DNA of 8,957 nt. Origin: Sediminibacterium ginsengisoli. Its GTDB lineage: Bacteria > Bacteroidota > Bacteroidia > Chitinophagales > Chitinophagaceae. The notes beneath the pieces are model-generated. The model ran no database searches. It was not told the origin of the DNA and saw only the letters and a program-made list of their open reading frames with translations. Positions 7,501 to 8,957 of the stretch are shown here, piece by piece (the first letter of the stretch is position 1; the number at the start of each line of letters is the position of its first letter). The stretch spans positions 1 to 8,957 of the forward strand of contig CALPSK010000019.1 of the NCBI GenBank assembly GCA_943326215.1, written 5' to 3'. A program made the position numbers and the translations under genes.

Positions 7501-8957
7501 AACTCAACAGGTGTAGTACCTTTTAATTTGAATTGCCCCAATACTGAATATAATTTAGCCGCTATAGGTAGTTATTCCATAAAAAATGATACAAGCCCCT
7601 TAGATGCTATGCTGTATATGCGCCATACTAAGTTTAGTTTGGTACAACAATTTATTGGAGGAGTACTTACCCATTTAGACGGAAAAGCCAATGGTGCTCT
7701 GCATTTTGGTGGAAGAATTGAAAACCCCTATTTACTTGGTTCTGCCACCTTAGACAAAGCCTCCTTTATAGTGGACTATACCAAAGTGCGTTATTTTATA
7801 GATAGTAGTATGATTAAGTTCAATAACGAAGGCATTGACTTTGGAACTGTGCAACTAAGAGATAGCAAGAATAGAAAAGCAGTATTTAAAGGAAAAATAC
7901 TAAATCAAGGTTTTAAGCATTTAGACTATGATATGGAAATGTCTAGCCCTAAAATAGAATTATTGAATACCAGTGCAATAGACAATGCTAGTTTTTATGG
8001 GCAGGCTGTAGGAAAGGCAAGCATGACCATTAAGGGGCCCGAAGAAAACATTAAGATGTTTATTAGTGCCGACGTAAATGATAGCGCCCATATCTACCTA
8101 CCCAACTCTACTAGTAAGGAAAGTGGTAAATTGGATTATATCGTTTATAAAAAATATGGTAAAACTGCTAAAAAAAATGCAGATATACCTGCCTACAACT
8201 TAGTAGTCGACTTAGAAGTCACTGCTAATAATAAAACCAAGATTGACCTTATCATGGATGAACTTACGGGGGATGTCATTAAAGCCGTGGGTAATGGAAG
8301 ATTAAAAATAAGAGCGGGTAATATTGAACCCTTAACCATAAGAGGTAAATACAATATTGAGTCAGGTAAATACGATTTCAATTTTCAATCCTTTATTAAA
8401 AAACCTTTTGACTTAATTCCCGGAGCAGGTAATTATATTGAATGGACAGGCGACCCTTACGAGGCCGATTTACATATAGATGCCAGGTATACAGCTGAAA
8501 GAATTAGCTTAAATGAGCTAGTGGGTAGTAGTAACTTTAGCAATGCAGTGAGAACCTACCGCGGAAGTGTATTTGTAATTGCAGCCCTTAGAAATAAACT
8601 ATCGCAGCCCGATATTAAATTTAGTTTTACCTTCCCTCCTGGCAACCCTATTAGCACAGACAATGAGTTCTCTCAATTTATATCCAGATTAGAAAGAGAT
8701 GACAATGAAATTTTGAAACAAGTTTCTTTTTTAATTGTATTTAATTCCTTTGCCCCTGTTAGCTTTAGCAATAGTAATAATAGCAATGCCTATACAGTCA
8801 CCACCATTGGTATAAATACTATCTCCAATTTATTGACCAAGGAAATTAATAAATCGGTTACCAATATTCTAGACAAGGTCACCGGAGATAAAAGTTTAAG
8901 ATTTGATATTGGGTCTTCGGTATACAATAGCGCCAATTTAATTGACCCTTCAGGTGC
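4588..8957 (+). CDS. tamB: Translocation/assembly module protein TamB (DUF490), C-terminus cut by the window edge
   Basis: TamB/AsmA-like proteins are anchored in the inner membrane and form a long hydrophobic beta groove across the periplasm. They are linked to outer-membrane protein insertion and lipid transport. The frame is open from TTG at 4588 to the window end, with no frameshift, and gives 1456 residues plus two bases; the stop is not seen. Residues about 8-29 form one membrane segment (LRIIAAAVVGLFLFIYLIFL). An AsmA-like start follows (VELGQVRFSLFDKLDIQNILIRDENKDTLLY), then SLRVKERSGFEIKKLSTQFRMTP at 285-307, which is characteristic of Bacteroidota members. Repetitive beta-strand sequence fills the middle. 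The TamB C-terminal domain begins around 1020, with VDYTKVRY at 1062-1069, GDPYEADLHIDARY at 1288-1301 and SQPDIKFSFTFP at 1339-1350. There is no in-frame ATG between the upstream stop (4540-4542) and the membrane segment. TTG is the only usual start codon that keeps the basic MLNKK end and the whole anchor. It probably shares a transcript with ggt. The family call is firm; the start is less certain (about 0.65). Confidence 0.94.
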   Translation, partial: MLNKKFTILRIIAAAVVGLFLFIYLIFLLPWVQNTVAHRIASSFSKSIGAPVELGQVRFSLFDKLDIQNILIRDENKDTLLYTESLKLRLSDLYFSNNSPVIKYLGLVNTKLYLHRKTEKWNYQFILDQLNKKSDSTKEGAQFDFKKIDISTIQFISDDEWMGSKTIFSSNNILFNIKSINGNNINIDQIIANKPYYLIQNKNGLNPIKTVAKAIKRKKGELYFNGSHLQIFANEIQVINGKMWIENGFNQPSPYFDEEHIRMKEINASIRRASFIEDTIKASVSLRVKERSGFEIKKLSTQFRMTPEIMEFNQFLLKTNNSTIGSYYAMQYKDLAYDFPSYIDKVVMKAHLTNANVAFDDIAYFAPGLKNIHQKVNTSFHFLGTVANFETKDFKAFYNNSKISGNFSMVGIPDMRNTQVKFTNVIANSNYKDISNWIPSLQLSTELNVNSLGAMNFKGEFNGSLYDFVTKGQINTQLGLANTEIRLKFPENKEPSYEGLLETNRFNIGKLLNNDLIGLVNFKGSIAGSSFSLDNIKTNIQGDIDSIEVNKYIYTHISTKGVLQKKAFTGLLAIKDENVNFISNLNIDFNQRRPRIIAISDLNYANLKALNISKNDIQLAGKLDFNFEGDSIDNFIGYAKFYKGNFKGESSTLHFDSLTLASSIQNGIKKIAISSDDINANITGKFNIAGLPASVQYFMQRYFPTYINAPKSSPINQDFTVQIKTNYFEPYLRLFKKEISGFNNLTLEGSLNSAKQSINLKSSIPFASWDSYLIKNGKISGTGTKDSVHMNITAAAMNITDSTQFLQPNISVHSSNDQSNFSVAALSKSALEEIMLKGMVQTFNDGIAIKWQPSYFILNQKKWDINNAGSLILRKNNVNVTNLTITQGIQEFVFSNSTTSKNALQLELKNIILGDFTKVFFSYPKLEGITNGKIQFQNILTDFAFDANLKLAQFRFNADSIGIAELAIGYQNSTGVVPFNLNCPNTEYNLAAIGSYSIKNDTSPLDAMLYMRHTKFSLVQQFIGGVLTHLDGKANGALHFGGRIENPYLLGSATLDKASFIVDYTKVRYFIDSSMIKFNNEGIDFGTVQLRDSKNRKAVFKGKILNQGFKHLDYDMEMSSPKIELLNTSAIDNASFYGQAVGKASMTIKGPEENIKMFISADVNDSAHIYLPNSTSKESGKLDYIVYKKYGKTAKKNADIPAYNLVVDLEVTANNKTKIDLIMDELTGDVIKAVGNGRLKIRAGNIEPLTIRGKYNIESGKYDFNFQSFIKKPFDLIPGAGNYIEWTGDPYEADLHIDARYTAERISLNELVGSSNFSNAVRTYRGSVFVIAALRNKLSQPDIKFSFTFPPGNPISTDNEFSQFISRLERDDNEILKQVSFLIVFNSFAPVSFSNSNNSNAYTVTTIGINTISNLLTKEINKSVTNILDKVTGDKSLRFDIGSSVYNSANLIDPSG

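Noticed and set aside
8193..8381. Open frame of 62 codons antisense to tamB
   Set aside because: It overlaps the conserved TamB C-terminal domain and has no independent support.

Overview
The window looks like ordinary chromosomal DNA from an AT-rich member of the Bacteroidota, probably close to the Chitinophagaceae or Sphingobacteriia. Three things support this: an M14 peptidase with a C-terminal glutamine-amidotransferase-like domain, a very long Bacteroidota-type TamB, and three signal peptides that all appear to be cut just before a glutamine. Shine-Dalgarno sequences are weak or absent, as is usual in that phylum. The exact genus cannot be read from this sequence.

Layout: the left part is a minus-strand pair. 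A complete 831-residue exported M14 zinc carboxypeptidase-like protein (156-2651) is followed after 33 bases by the first 40 codons of an exported protein that resembles the start of Bacteroidota PIG-L/LmbE deacetylases (1-122, cut by the window edge). A 167-base AT-rich divergent intergenic region (2652-2818) separates this pair from the plus-strand genes and must hold promoters for both directions. The plus strand carries a complete periplasmic gamma-glutamyltransferase (2819-4558). After a 29-base spacer holding a perfect inverted repeat comes a TamB gene that probably starts at TTG (4588). It stays open without a frameshift to the end of the window, giving at least 1456 residues. There is no gene-free stretch over 300 bases, and I saw no tRNA, rRNA, CRISPR array, insertion sequence or phage gene.

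How the genes fit together: the M14 protein, the PIG-L-like protein and the gamma-glutamyltransferase are all predicted exported hydrolases. They would act on peptides, N-acetylated sugars or conjugates, and glutathione or other gamma-glutamyl compounds. TamB is an inner-membrane-anchored periplasmic bridge protein needed for envelope biogenesis. The shared theme is the cell envelope and periplasm, but nothing in the sequence shows a dedicated joint pathway. I did not find an undescribed system here. The points most worth a second look are the non-ATG tamB start, the hairpin just before it, and the degenerate amidotransferase-like domain of the M14 protein.
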